DNA of 64,000 nucleotides, from assembly GCF_021155765.1 (NCBI RefSeq), contig NC_060110.1, positions 5,642,001-5,706,000 on the forward strand, in the 5' to 3' direction. This document shows positions 12,294 through 25,277 of this stretch, piece after piece (the first letter of the stretch is position 1; every line of letters starts with the position of its first letter). A program made the translations under genes and the position numbers. The notes beneath the pieces are model-generated. The model did not search any database and was not told where the DNA came from. It saw only the letters and a program-made list of their open reading frames with translations. This stretch comes from Diprion similis. Its lineage: Eukaryota > Arthropoda > Insecta > Hymenoptera > Diprionidae.

Positions 12294-15166
12294 GGCGATG
12301 GGGTCGTTAGGTCGGCTCAGCGTGAGTCTGAGCCCGCGTTATTCCGTGTTATCATAACCCGATTGACAGCTGAGAGTCCCGGTGTTCACATACTAGAATG
12401 GTATTAGCTGGAGGAAAAGCAGGTGGATGATTGGGGATAGTTAGTGACGTCTCGCGGATTACGCAGCTGTGATCGATTTCCAATCGCCTCTCGTGCATAT
12501 TTGGTTACAAGCGCAATCATTCGGCCACCGTGGGCCATCCGCTATAACGTTCGATTGATGTTTATCATCGATTAAACCTTCACCGAAGACACTCGACCAC
12601 GTTTAATACGGATATACCAAAAATCATACTCCAACGGCCGCTCTCGTCGACCCTGAAATCATTACGCACGCGTAGCGTCGACCCGAAAACCGCCATCTTG
12701 TACACAAATGTCATTTTTACGATCGCGTGTATACATTTCACATTTCACGAATGCGTGATTGCATACCTATCATACCTATATACATTCATATGTGTGCACA
12801 TACCTATACCCTTAAATCACGACAGATGTGCGTGTTGGTTGCCTGATCGCATGGGCTGTAAGATAAATTCAACTGATGAGCGTCGTTTCAATGTGAACGG
12901 AAATATTTACCTCCGGAATATGGAATTTATATAGTGTAGATTCCAAACATATCCTGTGAACAAAAAAAAGATTTTAAGACAGATTCGTTTTGATAGGTAC
13001 TAATCAGAATTTTACAAGAAAACTGATTGCATAATACAAATATCAATAGAACTTAATCTTTGCATTGGAAATAGTATAATACTAACAATAAGATATATGT
13101 ATGTACATACAAGTAAGATGTACAAAGTAATGTAATTTTAAATATACAAAAACATAATATATTTATGAACAACAGTCATAAAATACTACAATTATATTAC
13201 TATATATACCCAGGTATTTAGTTGCTTTCTCGTAGATATTCGTATAATCTTATCGATTTAAATTGAATTCTAAAATTGTCGATTATCACAATTTATCGTA
13301 GAAATTCGAACTTTTTGATGGGGGTTCAGGGAGTTCGTAAGAAGTTGTACTCGTCAACAACGGAATTCTAAGAATACTACGAGAAAAACGATGTATGTTG
13401 TCTTTTTTCCCAAAAAATGGTAATTTTTACGAAAATTCACGACTTGTACGAAAAAAAATCTATTTTGTCCGTGTCGGAAATTGTACTTATCTTTTATCGA
13501 AAAATGTAGATTTTTATAGTTTTTCATCGGAATTCGTAATTTTTCATGCAAAATATAACAATTTTCAACGACTTTTGAATACTACCTACAGTTTTCAACA
13601 AATTGCACTTTATTGTAGTTTGGCGTAGAAATTATTTTTACCAAAGGTATAATTGCAGCTTTACCTATTTTATAAATTTATCCGATGTTTCAAAATTTTT
13701 ATTGTAATTTTGGGATCGATAAAAGGGTAGCAGCTGGTTTCAAGTTTTCTATACTTTTCAATTGTTTACAATCTTGTTTCGGTCACTGGTAAAGAATTGA
13801 AAGGAATGGCATTATTGGGTCTTGATGTCGATTTCATAATGCATCGATTTCTACGAACTTTTAAATTACTGATCTCACGCAACAAATCAAGAAGATTTGA
13901 ATCCGACTCTATCTCCTTATTGTAGACAACAGTTTAGAATTTTTCATCGTGCTGACGAAAATTTCCAAGTGAGAGAACCCAAGGATTTGACAGCATTTGA
14001 TCTGATCTCAAGTCAAGAACAAGGTCCAAGAAGATAGATTTGGTTATACTGCGCGCTTCAACGATGCGGATCTTCTTCAATTTCTCGAACAGTCTATCTC
14101 AGGCAATACATTTCATTATCTTCATTCAAATTGTATTCCACTGAGCTTTTGGTAGAAAATATAACTCATTGACCAAAGCTACTTCACCATACGCTTTACG
14201 AGCGGCATCTTGATGTACAGTACATACATGCACCTCGAAAATTAGTTCCAAAAACTTATTTTGTGTTAAAGAGCGCGAAATCAAGAAAATTAGTATACTT
14301 ATAATACATAAGAGTGTCTCGCCCACACAGTGGTAGACTTTAAGCACTATTATACATAGGTCTTGGCTATAGAGATATTAAGATAAGGAGGTGGGGCAGC
14401 GCTGAAAATTGCCGGTACATAGAAAGAGAAAGAGAGTCACGAGTAGAAGAGAGCTATCGATGAACTCTGCAGTGCAAGAAAGATAAAAGATTGCTGACAG
14501 TACTGGGGGGTGATTTCGGAAAACACCCTTATATTTTATGTCATGGCCTCTTTTTAGGTTTCTCGTTGCTTCCTGTAAAAATTGACTAATGTCACCAGCA
14601 GGAAGTAAAAGGAGAGGAAACAAAACTGTATCCTACATGCCAGCAAAAACAGTGTGCCTCTTCTTGACGCGTTCACGGTCGTTCGAATTTCGAATTATGT
14701 AAACAAACAACCCCCCCTCACTACGCGCCCTGCTGATAACACATGCTCGATAATCATAATAGTTGAACGACCGATCATCAACGGCGGTCGGTGCGACGAA
14801 ACGTTGTGCTAACGAATCATGATTTTCCGAAGTTTCCTCTCCTCATTACTCCTCAGTCCTCCCCTCTTACTCCCTGGTCACAAGCTTGGATTTGTATAAC
14901 GATGGCTGCCACCAGCTGTCAAATGTTGATCTGTCACGAGTAGAATTGCTGTTTATAAATCTGAAAAGCTTCTAATCCTGATCTATCATACGTTACCGAT
15001 TACAGAAAACGAAATATAAATATGCAAGTATTTTTCATGTAAAACAAATGTGCAAAGGTTAGGTTAGATTAAACCATCGTCACGTGTGGTACTTTGCCCC
15101 GTTTGACAGCTCATCCTGTTATCTTACGATCCCTATGATTGACGTTAACCAAATGGTGCCTAAACG
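12294..15166. other. divergent spacer between Ric and spatacsin
   Basis: The Ric 5' UTR and promoter probably occupy 12294-12700, which is GC-richer than what follows. From 12940 to 14100 it is AT-rich; 13300-13640 is a degenerate field of TACGAA-like words. The last 500 bases are again GC-richer and should hold the spatacsin promoter: a TTAGG-like patch (GGTTAGGTTAG at about 15057-15067) and an E-box CACGTG (about 15081-15086). No coding exon is supported. Confidence 0.5.
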
Positions 15167-18100
15167 ATGGATTCTGTGGGTGGTATTCCGGTCGAGTGTT
15201 TGACGGGTGAATTGGCAGGTGTTTGGTCTGGTTGGCGAACACTAGGTGACCGCGAGGTAGTTAGAGAAGCATCGGCAAAAGGGACACACATTAATTTGGC
15301 CATAAAATGTCTTGCGACGAGGAGAAATTGCCCACTTACAGAGGCACAAGCTTATTTTTATCGCGAGGTCGACGTTTGGGTGAAGGAGCTGCTTGACAAA
15401 CAGCAAGTCTTCAGAGCCACCCATATAATAAAAAATGTGGTGAGCTTCAGTTTTCTTTCATCTATCTTTGATCAAACTGTTCATTTTGTCATTAACATTC
15501 TTAATCTTTAATACTGTAGGGTAAAAATCCCAAGGAATATATCAACTTCATTTGCATCAATAGTAGAGATCAGAAACTGCGTGATTACTTGGTACAACAT
15601 TTGAGGAAAATAAATGGGCTCCAGGAATCGGAATTAAAAGCATGGCAGCTTTTTAACATCATGAATGACTATAAGGCCAGATATTTGTACGTGAGATTTA
15701 AAGAGATATTGGCATAAAAATTCTCTTTTTACTGACTCTATCTGTTGCATAAATGCAGAAGCTTCCTTTCAACTTATTTTGTCAATTATGCCATGGTTTA
15801 GGTTTAGAAAGTCAGTCTCTTCTTATTTTAGGGTGGAAAATGACCCTATCACCAATAAGTCAATTGAAGAGATAATCCAGATGCCAGAAGATGTAAAAAC
15901 AATCTTATACACGGATTTATACTTTCATACATTCCAAGCAGAATTAGCAGAGAATTTATCGAGCCAAATTGTTTGGGATTATCTATTAATGAGGAATAAA
16001 GTTGACCTGATTTCATTCTGGATCGACATTAACTATGGAGCCCATCCATCGAATCCTCCACCTATAGACAAAGATCTGCGTGAAGTATTGAAGCATTTGA
16101 AAATTACTGGCAGCATGATAGACTCCATTCAGCAGTCAAGCGCTGCCAATATCACCAAAGAAGTAGTCCTAGATTACTTGGGAAGGTGTGTTAAAAGGAT
16201 CTGAAAACTTTGTTGACTGTCTAACATGTAATTTTCGAATTCCAGATATGGAGTGTTTGCATCCGACGAAGTTGTTAGTGTTAAACACATGCTGACTAGA
16301 TTATTGAACAATAAAATAGTTCCTGCAAAATTCGAGGAGACACTCAGTCAACCTAGCTGTAATATAAAAAACAAGGATTTACTGCCCAAGTTGAACATTG
16401 GACTCTATTCAAAATCTTATTTGGAGGAGAACCACATGCTCGATGTTGACAGGAAAATACAGAGGTTTTCTGTTGCCCTGGAACCTGTTGCATCCAGCTC
16501 TGCGAATGTTGAAGAGTTTGAGGGATGCATTTTGGCTACGATTGATTACATTTCTGATGACGCTGTTAAATATTTGAAGGCAAATCCTTTGGTTCTTTTG
16601 AGTCTGATATTCTTACTGTACCGAAAGAAAACTGCACAGCTTCTCGAGTGTAAGAGTGCTCTCCATCGAATTCTGGGTGATACATTTATGAATGACGAAG
16701 GTATTCAATTCGGTAGTGCTCTTATGGTTCCTAGAGATGTTGTGGACAGCATTTTGCAGTGCTTTACACACCTTAAAAGAGCTATTCTGGGGAAAACCGT
16801 TGCACAAGATTCAAACATGTACCAACTTTTGAACGGATTCAAGAACTTTAATACTTCGCGAGGCTTTCTCTGGAGGCAAAGAACTAACCAAATACCAACG
16901 TTTTATAATGAGTACCTGGTCAAAAGATATGGACATAAAGAGAAGCTGACTTATATCAATTATCTAAAGCAAGGACGACCGAACATGGCTGTGCGACTTC
17001 TCGTTTATGACCAAAAGAAATTTCACCGTGACATATCTTCGAATATGTGAGATTACATTATTCAATAACATTTTAATATTTATTTTTCTTATTTCAATAT
17101 TTCTACGAATAGTTTAAAATGCGGATGAATCAACTCATTTAGGAAATGTCAGGCATCAACCGAAGCTCACATTTTTGCTCTGCGGAATATTGCCTTACCA
17201 GAAATTACGTCAGCTTGCGTCTCATTCATTGAAACAATCGGCGTCGATTCGGAAAATCTACGGCTGCATCTCACTGTCGCTAAACGCATTCGGGATCAAC
17301 TTGGAATATCTGCTGGTAAATTTTAACCAGTCTTATTACTGGTGTGATTTTAGCAATTACTCTACCTTCTGGATATCTTGAATTATTTGTGAACTACTAG
17401 GTGAACTACTAGAGTCAGTTGTCTACAAGAATGCATCAGATTTGAACATTTTATCATCACACCTGGAACATTGCTTCAAGCAGCATCTAAAAGAAACTCT
17501 CGAAGAAGATACGCATGAACTGATTGCTGCGATCAAGGATTGGGACTTGAACGTTAAGTTTGCTCAAACTCATAAAACTTCGCTGCCGGAATCGTTTCTT
17601 GAATATTTAGTCCAGCGAGAGTTATACTTCGAATTTCTTCTTGTCGGACAGATATTTGGTTACCCTATACAGCAGGTATATTTTCCATTTCTTACTATAC
17701 CCTGTCACAAAATGTCGATTTTTTCGAAACTGTCTTTCAGATGGTCAGACTCGTCAAAAATTTGTCAAACTCTAACGTCAAGGGTCACCTGCTGGCATGT
17801 CTCGATAACTCAAATCTGTGCAATGGAGACTCATTCAATTTCGTGAATCGTCAATTGAAAAGTCGCGATTCAAGGCAATTCTTGTACTCAAAAATCGGTC
17901 TGAGAAATTGCGTGAGTATATTTTCAATACTTTTCCAGAGCGCCATACATTTTTAATTCACAGTATTTCTTCCATTCAATTAATTTCTCACAGAGTTCTG
18001 GCAGCGGAAGTCCAACAGAGTCTGGATCTTATGCTTCTGAGAATTTGATGGAGAGCTTCATGTGTTTATCCCATGATGATCTGTGGATGGCGATCCTCAA

Positions 18101-21100
18101 ATGCCACTATAGTCAAGATCCACCTGGATCATTGTTGCAGACAGCACGCTGCCATAGAGCACCGTTTTTGGTTGTTCTGGCAACTTGTTATGAGGTGATA
18201 ATCTTGCAGACTGTATTCCAAAGAGATCTTGGAACCGTAGTACAAAGTATATACAACTTTCCATTTTCAGCCATCAGCGATTCCATCGTACTGGTGTTCC
18301 TGGCTTGTAATATCGACTAACGACCACTCCATCATTAGCGATTACAAAGATTGCCTAGATTGCCAAATTTGGCCTGCCAATAGGGTGCTGAAGTTGTTGA
18401 AATGGCTAGTTGCTTCTGGTTACACCAAAACTATCAGCAAAAGCTTAGAAATATTCATGCCGGTGAGCTGAAGTGCCTATTCGATTTCTTTTGTATCTAA
18501 ATTGATTGCTCGCTTATGTACGAAATTTTGTATTTATTATGAAAAGGAAAATCCACTGCGTCTTTTTGCCGAGTTTTTGACGCAGTGCGTTAATCTAGGG
18601 GACTTTGAATCTGGTCAGGAAAAGTTGCACACGTTCAAGACTGCTTGCACTGGTCTTGTGAGCAACATGAACATCAGTTGGACAGACACAGATACATCCT
18701 ATTTAAAGAATTCGTACTGGATAATTCTTGCTAGTATTAAGTGTGCCACGATCGCTCTGGGTCATAGTTTTCCCAGCACTGCTTCGCAGATAGAGTTTAT
18801 CAAAGTATTGTACTCGTCTGACTTCGGTGCTGATCTGCCAGGTGAGAACTAACTTATTCAATTCTTGTGTTAAAAAGAGAACAAAACTCGCATTGGAGAA
18901 CGGTTTGCTTAATTCAGGAGGTATACATGAGTAGACTGCTGAAAAAGTAGATATAAAGGTTGAGAATGTATATTGACAACAAATTATTCAATTCGATTAG
19001 GGTTTGTTTTATTAACAACTATGTACATTGACCTTTATTCACGTATTTGTTTTTATTAGAATCAATTAAGAGAAAGCAAGATTAGTTATTTGAGAGAATA
19101 TAATATCTCGGCGATGAATTATTTAATTCGATTGAGGTTTGTTTTATTAAGATAAATGTAAATCTAGCTTTATTCGAGTGCGTTTTTTTTAATTAGAATT
19201 AGTTAATAAGAAGCATTGTTATTGACAACAACATTCCATTTCTCTCGGTGAAATGTTTTGCAGTGCCCACAATAGCTCGAAAATGGCTCGACCGATTCAC
19301 TTCGAATTTAGAGACAGTATTCCGAGACAGTTTATTACTTTTGCCATGATCCCATTTTTTGTTTCAACAAAATAACGATTGTTTCAAGTTGAAATTCGAT
19401 TTTTGATCCGAAATTTGCAACTTTTTTACTCGATGGACATAACAAATATTATGATAAATACTTTTTAAATTGTGGTGTCGTGGCAAAAACGATAATCTAT
19501 CCAAGAATACTGGGTCCAAGTTTGAAGAAAATCGGTTGAGCCGCTTTTGAGCTGCTGTAGGCACCGCATAACATGTCAATGAGTAAGATGGTTCACGTTT
19601 TCTATAACAAATACTCCTATTGATTGATGCTAATAAAAAAAATATGCAAATGAGGCTCGATCTATGTACTTTTCAATGAAACAAACTTCTATCGAATTGA
19701 ATAAGTTGTTGTAGAAATATATATGCGCCAAATTGACTGAGTTTTTCAGCCATTTATTCGTATATACCCCTTAATGACTTAGTTAACTTTATCCCAGATG
19801 CCCCAGACTTTGGACGGCTGTTCACAATCATGGAGATTCTTATGGATACTGAAGTTAGCTTGAACTTTGCATACCTAGCTTCTTTCGAAGATCCGAACTT
19901 GCTTGAGCAGGAGTTACAAAGGTGCTTAGCTCAGTTAGCACAGAGCAACAATTATAAGGTTGCTCTGCAACTTTGCAATGCAGCGAATCTTGATTGTTCG
20001 GCCGTAATAATAGATCAAGTAAGAATTAGTTACTCGTTTATAAGTCTTCCTACACTTCTACCTCTATTTCTTTACATCCAAAACTACTTTTGCATATGGA
20101 TGTTATTTTTCAGTGGCGGAAGGAATTTGAAAAGAGAATCCTCGAGGATGGAAAGTTGGTAACAAAGTGCTGGATCAATTGCTCCAAGGACTTTGAAAAG
20201 TACCATGTCAGTCATGAAACTGCTGCTCAATTTTACGTCGAATTTGCCGAGAAAGTTGTCTCCCACAAAGAAAGGTAAGTGTTGACAACGTTTGAAGAGT
20301 TGCAATTTCCTTTATCATATAAGGTATGTTTGGTAAAGTATTATGCTAGTAAAAATCAGTGCATAAATCTTTTGACTTCTGTGAAAGTAAATAAAACGTT
20401 TCAGTTGAAATTTATATTCTGTACAGATTTGAGATACTAAAGCTAGCTCATGAAATTCTGCAAGGAACTTCTGTAAATTCGAATATCAAACATGGCGTTG
20501 AAATGGCGATGTGGAAGTCGTGCATTTTGGCTGATCCTGATACCATCAATTTCGACAATGCGCCAGTTTCGCTGAATAAGTTGAAAACTGAACTTATGTC
20601 TGGCCTGACGGACCTTCAAGTCCGTTGTGAACTGATGGATCCTGGTGAAAAGTTAGCTGCAGAAAAATTGCTCGAGCGATTTCTTGATACTGGACATTTG
20701 AGCACAGCCCTAAGAATAGCCAAGATTTTTAACTATAAACATAGGGTACGTTTACTTGTAAGAGTTTAGTTAAGAGCTTGCTGCAGCATAAGTAATCAAG
20801 AAGAAGTTTTATGATGTAGGATTTGCAAATTTTGATGCTGTGTCTCAGCTTAGCCGAAGGAGAGGTCAGTCCTTATGAGTTAACGGCACAGCAACGATTA
20901 TTGCTGTTGACAAAACCAAAACTCAAGAACCAGTGGCAAGTTGCATACACCGGCAAAGGATTGCCCAAAGTGTCATCAACGAATTCACGTAATTTGATCT
21001 TCTTGTACAAACTGTTTTTCGCTTTTATACTTTCAATTCCTCTACTGTCCATTTCCAATTTACAGAGAGCCAAAAGCTTTCGGAGGACAAGATTGGCAAT

Positions 21101-24100
21101 ACTTCAATGGAGATTGCATTAGATGTGGCGAATTCTATCCCGGAAAAGCTAGTCAAGATAGACTGCATATTTCAGCTTGAAAGATTTACTGAAATTCTCT
21201 CCCATGGTATTACCGCTGGACGAAAAGTTCTATTATGCTATAGGCTGGCGGCTCATCTGGGAAAAAGTTATCAGAATCTCTTAACTTTGACTGACCCGAT
21301 TGCATTTCTTGAGGAAATAGTTGCTGGTGAATGTGATTACAAGCTCGAAGTGATCAAGGATATTGTGGCTGCTTATAACGTCAATAATCATCAATTAGCT
21401 GAGTTTTTATCTGGAAAAATCGAGAGCACGATTGTCAGGCACATCGAAGGTCTTTATTTCTTTTTCTGTCGTGAGTTTTTTGCTTGATCTGAAAATTTCC
21501 TATTTACTCAATCAGCGATATATTAATTTTGCAGGAGGACACGTCGACCAGCAGATGACCATGTGGGGATATCCTTTGGATGGGAATTTTCAAATAATTA
21601 CCGAATTATGCAGTGAGCCCTCCTTACTCGGTTCAAAGCTGCTTCACACTACTACCAGGCTGCTGGGACGTTTTTATGGAGAGAATCGTGATGGTAAATT
21701 CGTGTATCCCTTATTAAGCAGAAATGGACGAGTAGATGGCTAAAAAAGGCGGTAAACTTTGGTAATTTATATCTTGACAACGAATTGTTAAATTCGATTG
21801 AAGTTTAGTTTATAAAAAGCATGTATACCAAGCTTCATTCGCATTTTTTCTATTAGAATCAAGTGATAGAAAGTATTTTCATTGAGCATAATATCAACCA
21901 TTTTGCCCAATGACATGGTTTGCAATGCCTACGATATTTCAAAAAGCACTGAACTGATGTATTTCAAATCTGAAGACAGCATTCTTGCATAGTTAGTTCA
22001 TCCTGTTTAGCACGATCCGACTGTTTTTCAATTTGTCATTTTTTACTGTCAATGAATCCTTAGTAATATCTTGATCATTTCTTTGTACAGCGAATACCCT
22101 CAAAGTGATTGTTGAGCTTCTGATAAAGTCTCATGACTGTTTTACCGCGGCCTGTAACATGGAGGGAATAGCATCGATTCTTAGGAAATCTCAGCAGTTA
22201 GCCAACTCCCTACAGAATCTTAAGCAATGGGGTTTACTGGTAAGTTATGATAATAAATTTGATCAACAAATATAAGAATATCTATAATGGAAAATTGTTT
22301 TATGCCCCTGTTACTTTGCAGGTACGGCTTTTGACAGGCGTTGGTCGCTTTACTGAGATGAACTACATCCTGCAGATAATAAAAGAGAATGAGCAGTTTG
22401 AGTTCTTGTTGACTGGAAGAGGTCTTGAGAAAGTATGAATATCAATCTTCTGTTTCTAAATGTGGATTGATAGTGGGTTGACAGTGATGAATGACAACCC
22501 ACGTCTTAAGATTGACCAAAATTACTGCAATTCTTTAGTCAAATTTGCGAGTTCAGTCTATGCAACAAACACAAACTATGCCTATGCAAATGGAGTGTAT
22601 TATAAAATATTTGTATTATTATTTCGTAGATTCCGGGACTAAAAACGGCCCTTTTAGATTTCTTGAAGCGTAATTGCCCGGAGAACGAGGATCTGTTTAA
22701 ACTCGTCGCGCACCACTTTTGTCTCTATTCTGAAATTGCCCTAATATGGGAACAAGAAGCAAAGGAAGCGATTAAGAAGGTCCTGATAAATGCAAGGGTC
22801 GAATGTAGAAATCAGGGAAATCTGAACCCTGGAGATATTAGACTAACAAAAAATGACACAACGGAAAAACAGCTGCATCTCGCGATGATCAACTACACCC
22901 ATGCGACAGAATACTATTTGCAGGTAATGTATAATATATTTCGTATTCAAAGATAGTTGGGTAAGGGACAAGAAATTGGGCAGTATAATACTAATAAATT
23001 TACCCCACATTTAAACGGGACGAATTGAATTTATAGATTTATAATATTTTGTCTCAAAATATGTTACTCACCCATGTGGATACGTTTCTGAGCAATCGTT
23101 TGCAAACGTAAGAACATGCAAATTTAAACGCAAAGTCAAAAAAACGTGAGCTCCAAAATATTTTATACTTGAAAATTACTCACTTATAAGGATTTTTTGA
23201 TATTGTATATGGAAAGTGAGAAAATTATTAAATAGCCAATAGAAAAAAATGAGGTGAAATGGTAAACGTTAGAAGATGTTGTGACGGCGGCGATGGTATA
23301 TGGCGACTCCTTTTTTTTCTTTTATATTGATGGATTCTGACAAATTTGTTTTGATTATAATTTTAAAATAATGAAGATAACCAAAACTTATTTTAGTTTC
23401 AATACTTAGCAGATTTATTGTTCTCAGGACCAGCGTAGGTACGAGAACCCGCTATTTGACATCAAACGACGGTTATACTCAGGGTTTCAAACCCACCAAG
23501 TAAGTATGCCGGTTTTTGAAACAAGTCAGATTTCACGAATTAGCCAGTGCTATTAAAAGGTTTCATAACAAAGCGAACTAAGCTCTTGTAATCCTTTGGC
23601 ATTTTCCGATTACTGCAATCGGTGCACATGGAGTGCAGTGAGTGAGAAAACGCAGCCTATCGTATGGAATTTTCATCAGTTTCTCTTTATTTGGCAGGAC
23701 AGTAAGCTTTCGCTTGCGTACCAGTGTTGTCATCTTGCTGAGTTAATGGCACTCCAAATATCCTTTCTTAACTCTGTGCATCAGAATCAGCAAGTTCTTT
23801 GTGTACTGAATTTGGGGAGCGCTGAAATTGACAAGATGATCTGCAATGATTTAAATTTTTCACAAGCCAACATTCTTATTCGAGCCTATAATCATCCAGT
23901 CGACTGGGGAAGCGTACTATATGCTCAATGCATAACGCGAACCAACACAAAGTATCTGAAAGACTTCATGACAACCAACGAGCTCACCACCGCCATTGTC
24001 AAAGATTCCGTTAAAAGGTGAACCAGGTTTATATAATTGTAGTTATAAAGGCCATAGGGGGATACACAGGGTAAAAGTGCTTTTTGCGAATATCTTAATG

Positions 24101-25277
24101 ATATTTTATAGATAAGTAGGTGCAGTATAATTAAATTACATTTACAATAAATTATTTACATCCGAACGAAAGTATAATTTGCAGTAATATGGCTAAAACT
24201 TGTCTAATAATTCATTTTATCTATAAAAAAATGGTATTTATTTTTTTTAATTACGGCGTACCGTTACGAGAATTTTGAAACAAATACAAATTTTTGAGGA
24301 ATCTATAAGAAATGGAAAAATATACTTTCAGAATTTTGCTCGTGAACTATAACAGTGAAAAATAAAGGTTTAAGGTAAAATAATTTTTTTATCATGAACT
24401 TATTAAGTTAAAAGCCTGTCCATTGTTTCTGCTAAAGCTCTTGACTCGCTCAATAATATCTTAATTTTTTAAACAAATCTCTAAAGTCCATCCTGAGAAA
24501 AACGTTATTCTATATATTTCAGATTTTTTTATTTCTTAAAAACAAATTGAGATTCAGGTTTGATACTTTTAGGATTTTAGTAATTCAACAGTACCTACTT
24601 ATCTATAAAATATCATTACAATATTCGCAAAAGGCATTTATACCCCGCTTATCCGCCTGCAGCCTTTCAGTCACTGCTATTGACTACTCTATCTGTATTA
24701 CTAATTAAGAAGTTACTAAAATACATAGCATACTGATTTACTTTCGTATGCTAATGATCGGATAAATAGATCCCGAAATTGGCGAGAAGTTGATTTCCGC
24801 CGTAATAGGTCATAGCTTGCATACTTCATGACAGGGTATAAGTCTAAACTTAAATGCAGATTTACCTTTATTATTTTATATTGAATCATCGAACAATTAA
24901 CATTTTAATGGGTTTGTATTTCGTATCAACAATTAGCAGTCTGTCAAGCTTCGTCAATTTCGAAAATTTTATATGACTTGTTGCCTGTCTTAAAATTTTA
25001 TGCTTTGATTTTTGTCCATAGCTGAGTGCTGTCCAATTATATGCACATTATTTGTCTTTCCAATAGGTATCAGTTGGAGAAATATATAACCAAGGAAATG
25101 GTAGAGAACATGCAACAGCTAATATCCATGTTGAAAGATGTGGAGTGCAAATATAGTCTAGCTAGTCAGCTGGGATTTAAAAATGTGATAGAAACTATAC
25201 TGGGAGATGCCGCGATAAGTGCTTATCTGAAAGACACAGTATGGAGGAAGGGATACACGACCACAGCCTTTGAGTAG
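15167..25277 (+). CDS. SPG11: spatacsin (SPG11 homologue)
   Basis: I reconstruct 22 exons: 15167-15439, 15520-15686, 15832-16185, 16246-17046, 17143-17315, 17401-17675, 17741-17911, 17994-18194, 18271-18462, 18547-18841, 19798-20018, 20114-20274, 20427-20745, 20820-20988, 21066-21449, 21535-21693, 22091-22239, 22322-22432, 22630-22923, 23428-23499, 23698-24017, 25067-25277. They sum to 1824 codons with every phase matching; the vertebrate protein is about 2440 residues. Identity rests on the C-terminal spatacsin domain: SHDCFTAACNMEGIASIL, LLTGVGRFTEMNYIL, LKTALLDFLKRNCP, LMALQISFLN and the end SAYLKDTVW. Spatacsin works with spastizin and AP-5 in lysosome and autophagic-lysosome reformation; the N-terminal half is alpha-solenoid-like. 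AATAAA is at 25503-25508. The start ATG is the first in exon 1. Exon 10 start and exons 5-9 are the least certain because that part of the family is poorly conserved. Confidence 0.9.
17389..17412 (+). repeat. 12-bp tandem duplication on a spatacsin splice acceptor
   Basis: GTGAACTACTAG occurs twice in a row (17389-17400 and 17401-17412). Each copy ends in a usable AG, and the first AG is the acceptor of spatacsin exon 6. Using the second AG would drop four codons and keep the frame. Confidence 0.85.
18973..19715. mobile_element. foldback/MITE-like element, family A, in spatacsin intron 10
   Basis: The left end (TTGACAACAAATTATTCAAT, 18973-18992) returns as an inverted copy at about 19695-19712. 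The similarity continues inward: about 19235-19340 is an imperfect inverse of about 19480-19585, giving long arms of roughly 350 bp. A second direct copy of the left arm lies at 19110-19205. No protein is encoded, so it is non-autonomous. The target duplication is not clear. Confidence 0.7.
21770..22040. mobile_element. truncated family A element in spatacsin intron 16
   Basis: Starts with TTGACAACGAATTGTTAAAT (about 21774) and continues through AGAATCAAGTGATAGAAAG and a TTTGCAATGCC block. These run parallel to the left arm at 18973-19340 with many mismatches. No matching inverted right arm is seen before exon 17, so it is a single-arm relic. Confidence 0.6.
24048..24667. mobile_element. foldback element, family B copy 1, in spatacsin intron 21
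   Basis: About 80 bases from 24048 (AAAGGCCATAGGGGGATACA onward, with TTTTGCGAATAT and ATATTTTATAGATAAGTAGG) are the imperfect reverse complement of about 24590-24667. The element is about 620 bp, has no coding capacity, and the same family recurs in Pde8 (56717-59031). Confidence 0.75.
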
